Shown one piece after another: positions 55,368-63,965 of a stretch of DNA of 64,000 nucleotides. Numbering within the stretch: the stretch's first letter is position 1; every line of letters starts with the position of its first letter. The notes below the pieces were generated by a model that was not told where the DNA came from, made no database searches, and saw only the letters and a program-made list of their open reading frames with translations. Both the position numbers and the translations under genes were made by a program. This DNA comes from Streptomyces sp. NBC_00376 (GTDB lineage Bacteria; Actinomycetota; Actinomycetes; Streptomycetales; Streptomycetaceae): positions 7,502,001-7,566,000 of the forward strand of contig NZ_CP107960.1 in the NCBI RefSeq assembly GCF_036077095.1, given 5' to 3'.

Positions 55368-56129
55368 ATGTCCACCACCGAGCAGCGCGTCGCCGTCGTG
55401 ACCGGAGCGGCGCGGGGCATTGGCGCCGCCACCGCGGTACGCCTGGCGGCCGAGGGTCGCGCCGTCGCCGTACTCGACCTCGACGAGGCGGCCTGCAAGG
55501 ACACCGTCGAGAAGATCACCGCCGCCGGGGGCACCGCCCTCGCGGTCGGCTGCGATGTGTCGGACAGCGCCCAGGTGGAAGCCGCGGTCGCGCGGGTCGC
55601 CGCCGAGCTCGGCGCCCCGACGATCCTGGTCAACAACGCGGGCGTGCTCCGCGACAACCTGCTCTTCAAGATGACCGAGTCCGACTGGGACACCGTGATG
55701 AACGTGCACCTCAAGGGCGCGTTCCTGATGGCCAAGGCCGTTCAGAAGCACATGGTGGACGCCAATTTCGGCCGGATCGTCTCGCTCTCCTCCTCCTCGG
55801 CGCTCGGCAACCGCGGCCAGGCCAACTACTCCGCCGTCAAGGCCGGTCTCCAGGGCTTCACCAAGACCCTCGCCAAGGAGCTCGGCAAGTTCGGCATCAC
55901 GGCCAACGCCGTCGCCCCCGGCTTCATCGTCACCGAGATGACCGCCCAGACGGCGGCCCGGGTCGGCATGGGCTTCGAGGAGTTCCAGGCCGCCGCCGCC
56001 ACCCAGATCCCGGTGCAGCGCGTCGGTCGCCCCGAGGACATCGCCAACGCCATCGCCTTCTTCACGGGCGACGAGGCCGGCTTCGTCTCCGGTCAGGTCA
56101 TGTACGTCGCCGGCGGACCGCTCAACTGA
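55368..56129 (+). CDS. fabG: short-chain dehydrogenase, FabG-like
   Basis: A 253-residue classical SDR of the 3-oxoacyl-ACP/acyl-CoA reductase type. The NADP loop TGAARGIGAATAV is at residue 12, NNAG near 88, and the catalytic Ser/Tyr/Lys appear as SLSSSSA, then YSAVKAG near 155. It probably reduces a 3-oxoacyl thioester; the operator upstream suggests regulation by a TetR protein of lipid or acyl-CoA metabolism rather than core fatty acid synthesis. Start: ATG with GAGGAG. A second SDR follows 20 bases after its stop, likely in the same operon. Confidence 0.88.
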   Translation: MSTTEQRVAVVTGAARGIGAATAVRLAAEGRAVAVLDLDEAACKDTVEKITAAGGTALAVGCDVSDSAQVEAAVARVAAELGAPTILVNNAGVLRDNLLFKMTESDWDTVMNVHLKGAFLMAKAVQKHMVDANFGRIVSLSSSSALGNRGQANYSAVKAGLQGFTKTLAKELGKFGITANAVAPGFIVTEMTAQTAARVGMGFEEFQAAAATQIPVQRVGRPEDIANAIAFFTGDEAGFVSGQVMYVAGGPLN

Positions 56130-56149
56130 CCCGAAGGGCTTCGGACATC

Positions 56150-56905
56150 ATGACTGTGCAGGACAGCGGGAAGGTCGCGCTCATCACGGGCGGGAGCCGG
56201 GGCATCGGCTACGGCATCGCCGAGGCGCTGGTGGCCCGCGGCGACCGGGTGTGCATCACCGGACGCGGCGAGGACGCCCTCAAGGAGGCCGTCGAGCGGC
56301 TGGGCGCCGACCGGGCGATCGCCGTGGCGGGCAAGGCGCACGACGAGGCGCACCGGGCGGTGGCCGTCGAGCGCACCATGGAGGCGTTCGGCCGGGTCGA
56401 CTTCCTGATCAACAACGCCGGCACGAATCCGGTCTTCGGGCCGATCGCGGAGCTCGACCTCAATGTCGCCCGCAAGGTCTTCGAGACCAATGTGATCTCG
56501 GCGCTCGGCTTCGCGCAGCAGACCTGGAAGGCCTGGCAGAAGGATAACGGCGGGGCGATCGTCAACATCGCCTCGGTCGCCGGGATCTCCGCCTCGCCCT
56601 TCATCGGAGCGTACGGCATCAGCAAGGCAGCCATGGTCAATCTGACCCTTCAGCTGGCGCACGAGTTCGCCCCGGTCGTCCGGGTCAACACCATCGCACC
56701 CGCGGTCGTGAAGACCAAGTTCGCCCAGGCGCTGTACGAGGGCCGTGAGGAGGAGGCCGCGGCCGCCTACCCGCTCGGCCGGCTGGGAGTGCCGGCGGAC
56801 ATCGGCGGTGCCGCCGCGTTCCTCACGTCCAGCCAGTCCGACTGGATCACGGGGCAGACTCTGGTGGTCGACGGCGGAATTTTCCTGAATGCGGGCGTGG
56901 GCTGA
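56150..56905 (+). CDS. short-chain dehydrogenase/reductase
   Basis: A 251-residue SDR with the cofactor loop TGGSRGIGYGIAEAL, NNAG near 87, and the catalytic YGISKAAM near 154 preceded by NIASVAG. The exact substrate is unknown. It is probably co-transcribed with the FabG-like gene, and a hairpin terminator lies 35 bases after its stop. Confidence 0.88.
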   Translation: MTVQDSGKVALITGGSRGIGYGIAEALVARGDRVCITGRGEDALKEAVERLGADRAIAVAGKAHDEAHRAVAVERTMEAFGRVDFLINNAGTNPVFGPIAELDLNVARKVFETNVISALGFAQQTWKAWQKDNGGAIVNIASVAGISASPFIGAYGISKAAMVNLTLQLAHEFAPVVRVNTIAPAVVKTKFAQALYEGREEEAAAAYPLGRLGVPADIGGAAAFLTSSQSDWITGQTLVVDGGIFLNAGVG

Positions 56906-56940
56906 GAACAGCCTGAGAGGATTTGGCCCTGATTGACTCA

Positions 56941-56980
56941 AGTGCCCTGTCGGGCCCGTGGATTGACCCGACGGGGCACT
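56941..56980 (+). terminator. hairpin terminator after the SDR pair
   Basis: A 14-base-pair stem with one G-U pair (56941-56954 with 56967-56980) and a 12-base loop. It closes the two-gene SDR operon ahead of the binding-protein gene. Confidence 0.75.
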
Positions 56981-57023
56981 GCGGTATGGTCTGCCGACCC
57001 ATGGCTGATCGAGGAGCGTTCAC

Positions 57024-58604
57024 GTGTTCTACCGGGCCAGTCTGCAGGCCGCTGCAGCCCTTGCTTCCCTTTCTCTGCTGGCCGGCTGCGGACTTCTTTC
57101 CGACAGCGGTTCGGAAGTCGAGCAGAAGATAGTCGTCGGTACGACCAGTGAGCCATCCACCCTCGATCCGGCGGCGGCGTGGGACAACTCCTGGGAGCTG
57201 ATGCGAAATGTCTTCCAGACCCTGATGAGCTACCCCAGCGGCAGCACGAAGCCCGAGCCCGATGCCGCGGAATGGTGCAAGTTCACCGACACCACCAGCA
57301 CCTCCTACCGGTGCAAGCTCCGCGCGGGCCTGAAATTCTCCAATGGGGACAAGCTCGACGCCGAGGCGGTGAAGTATTCCATCGACCGGATCACGGCGCT
57401 CAAGGTCAAGGGCGGCCCGGTCGGCATGCTCGGCTCGCTCGACCGGATCGAGACCAAGGGGGACGACATTGTCGTCTTCCACCTCACCAAGCCGGATGCC
57501 ACCTTCCCCTTCATTCTCACCACGCCCGCGATGTCGTTGGTGGCGCCCAGCGCCTATTCCGAGCACAAGCTCCGCAGCGATGGAAAGATCACCGGTTCCG
57601 GCCCGTACCTGCTTGATTCGTACAAGCCGGGGAAGAGTGCCGAACTGGTGAAGAACCCGGACTACAAGGGCTACGCCAACCGCAAGAACGACGCCGTGAC
57701 CATTCGGTACTTCAAGGATTCCGCGCCCGTGGTCGCGGCGCTGCGGAAGAAGGAGATCGACGCGATCTACCGGGGTCTGACCGCCGAGGAGGTTGTCAGC
57801 CTGGAGGAGAACAAGGACAAGGAAAGCAATCTGCAGATCGTCGAGACGGTCGGCGCGGACATCCGCTTCCTGGTCTTCAACCCGAAGGACCCGGCGGCGG
57901 GGAACGTGGCCGTACGGCGGGCCATCGCCCAGCTCGTCGACCGTGACGCCCTCGTGGCCAAGGTCTACCAGGGCACGGCCGAACCGCTGTACTCCATGGT
58001 CCCCAAGGGCATAGCCGGGCACACCACCAGCTTCTTCGACGCCTACGGCGACCCGGACCAGGGCAAGGCGAAGCAGATCCTGACCAAGGCGGGCATCACC
58101 AAGCCGGTCGAGCTGACGCTCTGGTTCACCACCGACCGGTACGGCTCCTCCACCGCCCCCGAGTTCGACGAGCTGAAGCGGCAGCTGGAGAGCTCCGGCC
58201 TCTTCAGGATCACGCTGAAGAGCAAGCCCTGGAAGACGTTCCAGGAGGGCTTCACCAAGGGCGAGTACCCCGCCTTCGGCCGCGGCTGGTTCCCGGACTT
58301 CCCGGACCCGGACAACTTCATCGCCCCGTTCCTCGGCAAGGACAGCATCACCGGGATGCCGTACATGAAGAACGAGATCACCAAGGATCTGCTGCCGCAG
58401 ACCCGCAAGGAGAGCGACCGGGGCGCGGTCAGCAAGCAGTTCGAACGGGCGCAGAAGATCCTGGTCGACGACGTGCGGATCCTGCCGCTGTGGCAGGGCA
58501 AGCTGTACGTCGCCTCCGGCGAGGACATCGGCGGCGGCGAGCGTGCCCTGGACCCGCAGACGGTCATGCAGATGTGGGAGCTGTACCGCAAGGCCAGCTG
58601 GTAG
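57024..58604 (+). CDS. ABC-transporter substrate-binding lipoprotein (peptide/nickel type)
   Basis: A 526-residue extracytoplasmic solute-binding protein of family 5. The signal peptide ends in the lipobox LLAGC at about residues 20-24, and the mature part has the family features GTTSEPSTLDPAAAWD, YRCKLRAGLKFSNGDKLDAEAVKYSIDR, VRRAIAQLVDRDAL and a C-terminal RILPLWQGKL. It likely captures oligopeptides. No permease or ATPase gene is adjacent, so it is an orphan or works with a distant transporter. Start: GTG with GAGGAG seven bases upstream. Confidence 0.9.
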   Translation: MFYRASLQAAAALASLSLLAGCGLLSDSGSEVEQKIVVGTTSEPSTLDPAAAWDNSWELMRNVFQTLMSYPSGSTKPEPDAAEWCKFTDTTSTSYRCKLRAGLKFSNGDKLDAEAVKYSIDRITALKVKGGPVGMLGSLDRIETKGDDIVVFHLTKPDATFPFILTTPAMSLVAPSAYSEHKLRSDGKITGSGPYLLDSYKPGKSAELVKNPDYKGYANRKNDAVTIRYFKDSAPVVAALRKKEIDAIYRGLTAEEVVSLEENKDKESNLQIVETVGADIRFLVFNPKDPAAGNVAVRRAIAQLVDRDALVAKVYQGTAEPLYSMVPKGIAGHTTSFFDAYGDPDQGKAKQILTKAGITKPVELTLWFTTDRYGSSTAPEFDELKRQLESSGLFRITLKSKPWKTFQEGFTKGEYPAFGRGWFPDFPDPDNFIAPFLGKDSITGMPYMKNEITKDLLPQTRKESDRGAVSKQFERAQKILVDDVRILPLWQGKLYVASGEDIGGGERALDPQTVMQMWELYRKASW

Positions 58605-58692
58605 CCCGGAGCCGGACCGGGCAGGGCGCGTTGTCAGTGGCCCCCGGTAGGTTCTCGGTTGAAAAGCTGATTGCTTACCGGAGGTTGTTGAA

Positions 58693-59376
58693 GTGACCGA
58701 CACCGACCTGCTGCCCGAGTCCTGGCGCGGCGTCCTCGGCGAAGAGCTGCAGAAGCCGTACTTCAAGGAGCTCACCGAGTTCGTCGAGGAGGAGCGGGCC
58801 AAGGGGCCGGTCTACCCGCCGCGCGACCAGGTGTTCGCCGCGCTGGAGGCCACGCCCTACGACAAGGTGAAGGTCCTCGTCCTCGGCCAGGACCCGTACC
58901 ACGGGGAGGGGCAGGGGCACGGACTGTGCTTCTCCGTGCGGCCGGGTGTGAAGACGCCGCCGTCCCTGCGGAACATCTACAAGGAGATGAAGGAGGAGCT
59001 CGGCCTGCCGGTCCCGGACAACGGCTATCTGATGCCGTGGGCCGAGCAGGGTGTGCTCCTGCTCAACGCCGTGCTGACGGTCCGCGCGGGCGAGGCCAAC
59101 TCGCACAAGGGCAAGGGCTGGGAGAAGTTCACCGACGCGGTGATCCGCGCCGTCGCCTCGCGGCCCGACCCGGCGGTCTTCGTGCTCTGGGGCAACTACG
59201 CCCAGAAGAAGCTCCCGCTGATCGACGAGGAGCGCCATGTGGTGGTGAAGGGGGCACACCCCTCGCCGCTGTCGGCCAAGAAGTTCTTCGGCTCCAGCCC
59301 GTTCCGGCAGATCAACGCGGCGGTGGCCGCACAGGGCCACGAGGCGATCGACTGGCGCATCCCCGACCTGGGCTGA
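58693..59376 (+). CDS. ung: uracil-DNA glycosylase, family 1
   Basis: A 227-residue family 1 uracil-DNA glycosylase that removes uracil from DNA for base-excision repair. It carries the water-activating motif GQDPYHGEGQGHGLCFSV near residue 65, LLLNAVLTVRAG, and the DNA-intercalation loop HPSPLSAKKFFGS near 190. Start: GTG with GGAGG eight bases upstream. Confidence 0.97.
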   Translation: MTDTDLLPESWRGVLGEELQKPYFKELTEFVEEERAKGPVYPPRDQVFAALEATPYDKVKVLVLGQDPYHGEGQGHGLCFSVRPGVKTPPSLRNIYKEMKEELGLPVPDNGYLMPWAEQGVLLLNAVLTVRAGEANSHKGKGWEKFTDAVIRAVASRPDPAVFVLWGNYAQKKLPLIDEERHVVVKGAHPSPLSAKKFFGSSPFRQINAAVAAQGHEAIDWRIPDLG

Positions 59377-59388
59377 CCGGGGGTTTCG

Positions 59389-59425
59389 CCCCGGCCGGCG
59401 GCGGGCGTCCGGCGGCCGGCCGGGG
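59389..59425 (+). terminator. hairpin after ung
   Basis: An 11-base-pair G/C stem CCCCGGCCGGC (59389-59399) with GCCGGCCGGGG (59415-59425) and a 15-base loop, starting 13 bases after the ung stop. Confidence 0.65.
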
Positions 59426-59511
59426 ACGCCCGCCCGAGCCTCAGCGGGATTCGCCGTCGCTGCGGCTAGCGTCGAACGCGGAACGGGGGACGAGCGCGCA
59501 GGGAGGTCGCA

Positions 59512-59997
59512 GTGACGGAGCAGCGGGAGGCGTCCAAGGACGCCGTCATGACCAGAATCGGCCAGGCGGTCATGTTGCTGCACGGCGGCGACCGGGAAGA
59601 GGCCCGGAATCGTTTCGGCGAGCTCTGGTCGGAGATCGGCGAGGACGGTGACGCCCTGCACCGGTGCACCCTCGCCCACTACATGGCCGACACCCAGGAC
59701 GATCCGGGTGACGAACTGGCCTGGGACCTGAGGGCGTTGACCGCCGCCTGGGCGCTGACCGACGAGCGCGCGGCGCAGCACCCCGATGCGTCGGCGGTGC
59801 GGGCGTTCTACCCCTCGCTCCATCTCAATCTCGCGGCGGATTATCTGAAGCTCCGACGCCCCGATGCGGCGCGGGTCCATCTGGACCGGGCGCGTGCCGC
59901 CTCCGGGGTGCTCGCGGAGGACGGGGCGGACGACGGGTACGGGGGAGGGGTGCGCGCGGCGATCGCGCGACTGGAGCTGCGGCTGCGCGAGCTGTGA
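59512..59997 (+). CDS. TPR-like helical protein of unknown function
   Basis: A 161-residue all-helical protein with tetratricopeptide-like spacing (AVMLLHGGDREEARNRFGELW; LHLNLAADYLKLRRPDAARVHLDRA). It has no signal peptide or catalytic motif, so it is probably a protein-interaction module. Start: GTG with GGGAGG at good spacing. A strong hairpin follows two bases after the stop. Confidence 0.8.
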   Translation: MTEQREASKDAVMTRIGQAVMLLHGGDREEARNRFGELWSEIGEDGDALHRCTLAHYMADTQDDPGDELAWDLRALTAAWALTDERAAQHPDASAVRAFYPSLHLNLAADYLKLRRPDAARVHLDRARAASGVLAEDGADDGYGGGVRAAIARLELRLREL

Positions 59998-59998
59998 G

Positions 59999-60027
59999 GG
60001 TGGCCCGTCCACGGCGGACGGGCCACC
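59999..60027. terminator. hairpin terminator between convergent genes
   Basis: A perfect 12-base-pair stem GGTGGCCCGTCC (59999-60010) with GGACGGGCCACC (60016-60027), a five-base loop, then TCTCATTTCT. It lies between the TPR-like gene and the leftward lipoprotein gene. Confidence 0.85.
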
Positions 60028-60048
60028 TCTCATTTCTCCCGTCAGGGC

Positions 60049-60501
60049 TCAGTGGCCGTAGGTGTTGTCGCAGATCCGGGACTGGGGGCTGCCCGCGGGC
60101 CAGCGCCCGTACCCCCGCCCCAGCGCGCAGACATCCGTCCCGGCGACCGGTCGGGGCAGGGCCGGGGCGGGTACGCCCGCGGCGGGCGGGACACCGTGCA
60201 GCCGGGGCGGCGTGGCGGCCGGGCGCCGCTGCTGCCAGGGTGCGAGGGGCACGGAGCGGCGGGTGTCCGGCGGTTCTGCGTGAGCGGGGCGGGACGCGGA
60301 GGCGGACGGCTCGGGGCTCGGCACGGCCTCCAGGGAGTCGTGGACCGGAGGCAGCACGATCTGCGGTGCCAGGTCCTGGGCCGGCCCACTGGCCCGGGGC
60401 CGGGGCGGAACGTCGGGTTGCGGCTGCACGGACACGCAGCCGGACAGCGCCGTGACGGCGACGCCCATCAGGAGGCTCACGGTGATTCTGGTTCGTTGCA
60501 C
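60049..60501 (-). CDS. proline-rich lipoprotein of unknown function
   Basis: A 150-residue predicted lipoprotein: a short basic start QRTRITV, a hydrophobic segment and the lipobox ALSGC near residue 20. The body is low-complexity, rich in Pro, Ala, Ser and Arg, and two cysteines lie near the C-terminus (DVCALG, RICDN). The GTG start is chosen because it places the lipobox correctly; the longer frame to 60573 would bury it. No family recognised. Confidence 0.65.
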   Translation of the reverse strand: MQRTRITVSLLMGVAVTALSGCVSVQPQPDVPPRPRASGPAQDLAPQIVLPPVHDSLEAVPSPEPSASASRPAHAEPPDTRRSVPLAPWQQRRPAATPPRLHGVPPAAGVPAPALPRPVAGTDVCALGRGYGRWPAGSPQSRICDNTYGH

Positions 60502-60658
60502 CTGATCAACTCTGCTGTGCGGGAGGGGCTCCGGAGAAACCGGGAAGCCGGGATTGGCCCGCAAGAGTGACACCTGCCGGGTGAGTGCGGCGGCCGTGGT
60601 GACGCCATTGCTGTGGTGACGTCGGCCTTGGTGACACGGTGGGCGTGGTGCCCGTGGC

Positions 60659-61264
60659 TCAGTGCGGCGCCCATCGCGGGCCCAGCATCCCGCCGAGCAG
60701 TTCCGTGAAGCCGGTGCGCAGCTCCTCCTCGCTCGGTACGGAGCGGTTGTACGACCCAGCGGCGCACGAGAACATCAGCCCCTCGCACCAGGCCACCAGG
60801 GAGAGCGTGTGCCGTTCGGGCTCGGTCGATCCGGCGGCCGTCATCAGCGCCTTCAGCGGTTCGCGGAACTGGCGGCCGGTCGCGTCGAAGAACTCCCGCA
60901 GTTCCGGGCGGCGGGTCGCCTCCAGGGCCAGTTCGTAGCGGCAGAGGAGCAGTTCGGGATGGCGGGTGAGATAGCGGTGCAGCGCCCGCGCGAGACCGGC
61001 GACCAGTTCCTGCGCCCCGGCGGCCGGATCCGGCAGTTCGGCGGGGGCGAGCACCCGCGCCTCGCGTTCTGCCAGCCGTCGCACCGCCGCCTCCAGCAGG
61101 GACTGCCGGGTCCGCGCGTAGTTGGACGTCGAGCCCTGGGGGAGTCCGGCGCGCTCGTCCACCGCGCGGTGCGTCAGCCCGCGCATCCCGCGTTCGGCGA
61201 GGAGCGCGAGGGCGGTGTCGGCGATGAGGTCGGCCCGGGAGGTGCCGGTCGTGCGTGTGGCCAT
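60659..61264 (-). CDS. TetR-family repressor
   Basis: A 201-residue TetR regulator. The N-terminal DNA-binding domain reads ADLIADTALALLAERGMRGLTHRAVDE with the recognition part GLPQGSTSNYARTRQSLLEA. The C-terminal ligand domain is helical. It is divergent from the FAD monooxygenase gene, and two palindromes in the 116-base gap are its likely operators, so it probably controls both genes. Confidence 0.93.
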   Translation of the reverse strand: MATRTTGTSRADLIADTALALLAERGMRGLTHRAVDERAGLPQGSTSNYARTRQSLLEAAVRRLAEREARVLAPAELPDPAAGAQELVAGLARALHRYLTRHPELLLCRYELALEATRRPELREFFDATGRQFREPLKALMTAAGSTEPERHTLSLVAWCEGLMFSCAAGSYNRSVPSEEELRTGFTELLGGMLGPRWAPH

Positions 61265-61284
61265 GGGGCCAACCTACCGCTGGC

Positions 61285-61326
61285 ACTACACCCGTAGTAC
61301 GGTGAATCTGTCACTACAAGTGTAGT
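61285..61326. promoter_or_regulatory. paired palindromic operator for the TetR regulator
   Basis: Two related palindromes, ACTACACCCGTAGT (61285-61298) and ACTACAAGTGTAGT (61313-61326), with centres 28 bases apart, lie in the gap between the TetR gene and the monooxygenase. Two dyads sharing ACTACAnnnGTAGT fit cooperative binding by a TetR dimer pair. Confidence 0.8.
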
Positions 61327-61380
61327 CCCATCGCTCCGGGATTCCGGAGCGACAGGGATGCGCGGATTGCTGGAGGAGCC

Positions 61381-62601
61381 ATGGACAAGCCCCATGCCGT
61401 CGTCATCGGCAGCGGAATCGGCGGTCTCACCGCGGCGGTGGCCCTGCGCGGCTGCGGCTGGCGGGTCACCGTTCTGGAGCGCGCGGCCTCCCTGGAACCC
61501 GTCGGAGCCGGCATCTCCCTCGCCCCCAACTCCCAGCGGGCCCTGGACGTCATCGGCATGGGCGACGAGATCAGGGCCCTCGCCGCCTGGCAGGGCGAAG
61601 GAGGCATGCGTGCCCCGGGTGGCCGCTGGCTCTCCCGTACGGACAGCGCCGCGGCGACCGAGCGGTTCGGCGGCTCGATCGTCCTGCTGCACCGCGCCAC
61701 TCTCGTCGACCGCCTCGTGGCCCGGCTGCCCGACGGCACCGTCCGCACCGGAGCCGAGGCGGAGCTGCTGGACCCGGGGACGGCGGACGGTGCGCCCGCC
61801 GTGGTCGGGACGGCGGCCGGGAGGATCGAGGCCGACCTCGTCATCGGCGCCGACGGCATCAACTCGGCCGTACGGCGGGCACTCTTCCCGGACCACCCCG
61901 GACCCGCGTACGCCGGATTCACCACCTGGCGCATCGTCGTACCCGCGCCCCAGCGGCCCTTCGCCCCGCACGAGACCTGGGGGCGCGGCGCACTCTGGGG
62001 CACCCAGCCGCTCAAGGACGGCCGGGTCTACGCCTACGGGGCCGCCGTCGCCCCGGCCGGTGCCCACGCCGCCGACGGCGAGAAGGCGGAGCTGATGCGC
62101 CGGTTCGGCAGCTGGCACGACCCGATCCCGGAGATCATCGCTGCCGCCGATCCCGGCCAGGTGCTCCGCAACGATGTCCACCACCTGCTCGATCCCCTGC
62201 CGTCCTTCCACCGGGGGCGTACGGTCCTCGTCGGCGACTGCGCGCATGCGATGGCGCCGAGCCTCGGCCAGGGCGGCAACCAGGCCATCGAGGATGCGAT
62301 CGTGCTCGCCCACCATCTGACGCCGGGCGGTGACCTCGGCGCGGGAGCGGCGGCGTACACCGCCGACCGGTTGCCCCGTACCTCGGCCATCGTCCGCAAG
62401 GCCGCACGGACCGCGCGTCTGATGCGGCTGACCAGCGCCCCCGCCGTCGCGACGCGTGACGCGCTGCTTTCCGTCGTCTCACGCGTCGGGCCCAGCCTCG
62501 TCCTGCGCACCTTCGACGGGATAGCCGACTGGCAGCCGCCGCAGCACACGTATGCTGCCCCTCGCGAGGCGGACACCGCGACGGTGGACGCCGAACAGTG
62601 A
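61381..62601 (+). CDS. FAD-dependent aromatic-type monooxygenase
   Basis: A 406-residue flavoprotein hydroxylase of the p-hydroxybenzoate-hydroxylase fold. It has the FAD dinucleotide loop GSGIGGLTAAVAL at residue 10, the DG motif DLVIGADGINSAVR near 158, and the second FAD motif VLVGDCAHAMAPSLGQGGNQ near 282. Family members oxidize phenols, salicylate-like acids or polyketides using NAD(P)H and oxygen. The substrate is unknown; control by the adjacent TetR suggests an inducible catabolic or detoxifying role. Start: ATG with GGAGGAG. Confidence 0.92.
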   Translation: MDKPHAVVIGSGIGGLTAAVALRGCGWRVTVLERAASLEPVGAGISLAPNSQRALDVIGMGDEIRALAAWQGEGGMRAPGGRWLSRTDSAAATERFGGSIVLLHRATLVDRLVARLPDGTVRTGAEAELLDPGTADGAPAVVGTAAGRIEADLVIGADGINSAVRRALFPDHPGPAYAGFTTWRIVVPAPQRPFAPHETWGRGALWGTQPLKDGRVYAYGAAVAPAGAHAADGEKAELMRRFGSWHDPIPEIIAAADPGQVLRNDVHHLLDPLPSFHRGRTVLVGDCAHAMAPSLGQGGNQAIEDAIVLAHHLTPGGDLGAGAAAYTADRLPRTSAIVRKAARTARLMRLTSAPAVATRDALLSVVSRVGPSLVLRTFDGIADWQPPQHTYAAPREADTATVDAEQ

Positions 62602-62614
62602 GAGGGAGACCCCT

Positions 62615-63514
62615 GTGAAGGTCGGCTGCATCGGGCTCGGCGACATCGCGCAGAAGGCGTATCTGCCGGTTCTGACGGCCCTGCCCGGCGTCGAACTGCA
62701 TCTGCAGACCCGTACGCCCGCCACCCTGGCCGCGGTCGCCGAGGCCCACCGCATCCCGGCCGGGCAGCGCCACACCGACCTCGAATCGCTGATCGCCCAG
62801 GGGCTGGACGCCGCGTTCGTCCATGCCCCGACGGCCGTGCATCCGGAGATCGTGGCCCGGCTGCTGGAGGCCGGCGTCGCCACCTACGTGGACAAGCCGC
62901 TGGCCTACGGATTCGCCGATTCCCAGCGGCTGGTGAGCCTCGCCGAGGAGCGCGGAACGAGCCTCGCCGTCGGCTTCAACCGCAGGGTCGCGCCCGGCTA
63001 CGCCCAGTGCGCCGAGCACCCGCGCGAGCTGATCCTCATGCAGAAGAACCGGGTGGGCATGCCGGAGGACCCGCGCACCATGGTGCTCGACGACTTCATC
63101 CATGTCGTCGACACCCTCCGCTTCCTGGTGCCGGGACCGGTCGAGCACACCGCCGTGCAGGCCAGGATCCGCGACGGCCTGATGCACCACGTGGTGCTCC
63201 AGCTGTCCGGTGACGGATTCACCGCCATCGGCACGATGAACCGGCTCAGCGGCTCGACCGAGGAACGGCTGGAGGTCTCCGGCCAGGACACCAAGCGCGA
63301 GGTCGTCAACCTCGCCGAGGTGATCGATCACAAGGGGCAGCCGAGCGTCCGGCGGCGCGGCGACTGGGTGTCGGTGGCCCGCCAGCGAGGCATCGAGCAG
63401 AGCGTGCTGTCGTTCCTGGACGCCGTCCGCGTCGGCAAGGTGCTGAGTGCCGCGGACGCCCTGCTGACCCATGAGCTCTGCGAACGCATCCTGCGCGACC
63501 TGGACTGCGCCTAG
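62615..63514 (+). CDS. Gfo/Idh/MocA-family oxidoreductase
   Basis: A 299-residue NAD(P)-dependent oxidoreductase. It has the Rossmann start VGCIGLGDIAQKAYL, then HAPTAVHPEIVARLL and the catalytic-type YVDKPLAY with the conserved lysine near residue 92. Family substrates are sugars, inositols and related compounds; this one is not assigned. It starts at GTG behind AGAGGGAG, 13 bases after the monooxygenase stop, so the two are probably co-transcribed. Confidence 0.9.
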   Translation: MKVGCIGLGDIAQKAYLPVLTALPGVELHLQTRTPATLAAVAEAHRIPAGQRHTDLESLIAQGLDAAFVHAPTAVHPEIVARLLEAGVATYVDKPLAYGFADSQRLVSLAEERGTSLAVGFNRRVAPGYAQCAEHPRELILMQKNRVGMPEDPRTMVLDDFIHVVDTLRFLVPGPVEHTAVQARIRDGLMHHVVLQLSGDGFTAIGTMNRLSGSTEERLEVSGQDTKREVVNLAEVIDHKGQPSVRRRGDWVSVARQRGIEQSVLSFLDAVRVGKVLSAADALLTHELCERILRDLDCA

Positions 63515-63617
63515 AGGCCGGGCGACCGGGCCCGGCGGCCGATGGGCCTCCGGATGCGTCGGGTCCCGCTCCGATGCAGGCTGGGGTGATGGGCCACCGG
63601 CCCGTGGAGGTGACCTC

Positions 63618-63965
63618 GTGAGACCTCACGACGAGCCAAAGGGCTGGGGCGCGCTCCAGCCGCCGCCGGGCTACTACTCGGCCGACGGGCGGCCCCCCGA
63701 CGAAATGCAGCGCGGTCTGATCCTCGACTGGGCGGTCAACCAGCGGATCGCGAGCGGCTGGCGGGTGGAATCCCGCTCCGGGACACAGGTCGTCATGGTC
63801 CGGGGGCACCGGCTGAACCATGTGCTGCACGCCATCCTGATGGTGTTCACCTGCTTCCTCTGGGGCGCCGTGTGGCTGGCGCTGGCCGTGACCAACAAGG
63901 TCGAACGGGTCTCGCTCACCGTCGACGCCCAGGGCAACATCGTCTCGGTCAACGGCCCCCGATAG
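63618..63965 (+). CDS. small membrane protein of unknown function
   Basis: A 115-residue protein with a proline-rich start (GALQPPPGYYSADGRPP), a soluble strand region SGWRVESRSGTQVVMVRG, one membrane hairpin or span around residues 70-93 (LHAILMVFTCFLWGAVWLALAV), and a C-terminal strand region SLTVDAQGNIVSV. This layout is common in small actinobacterial membrane proteins. Start: GTG with GGAGGTGA close upstream. The last 35 bases of the window hold nothing recognisable. Confidence 0.75.
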   Translation: MRPHDEPKGWGALQPPPGYYSADGRPPDEMQRGLILDWAVNQRIASGWRVESRSGTQVVMVRGHRLNHVLHAILMVFTCFLWGAVWLALAVTNKVERVSLTVDAQGNIVSVNGPR

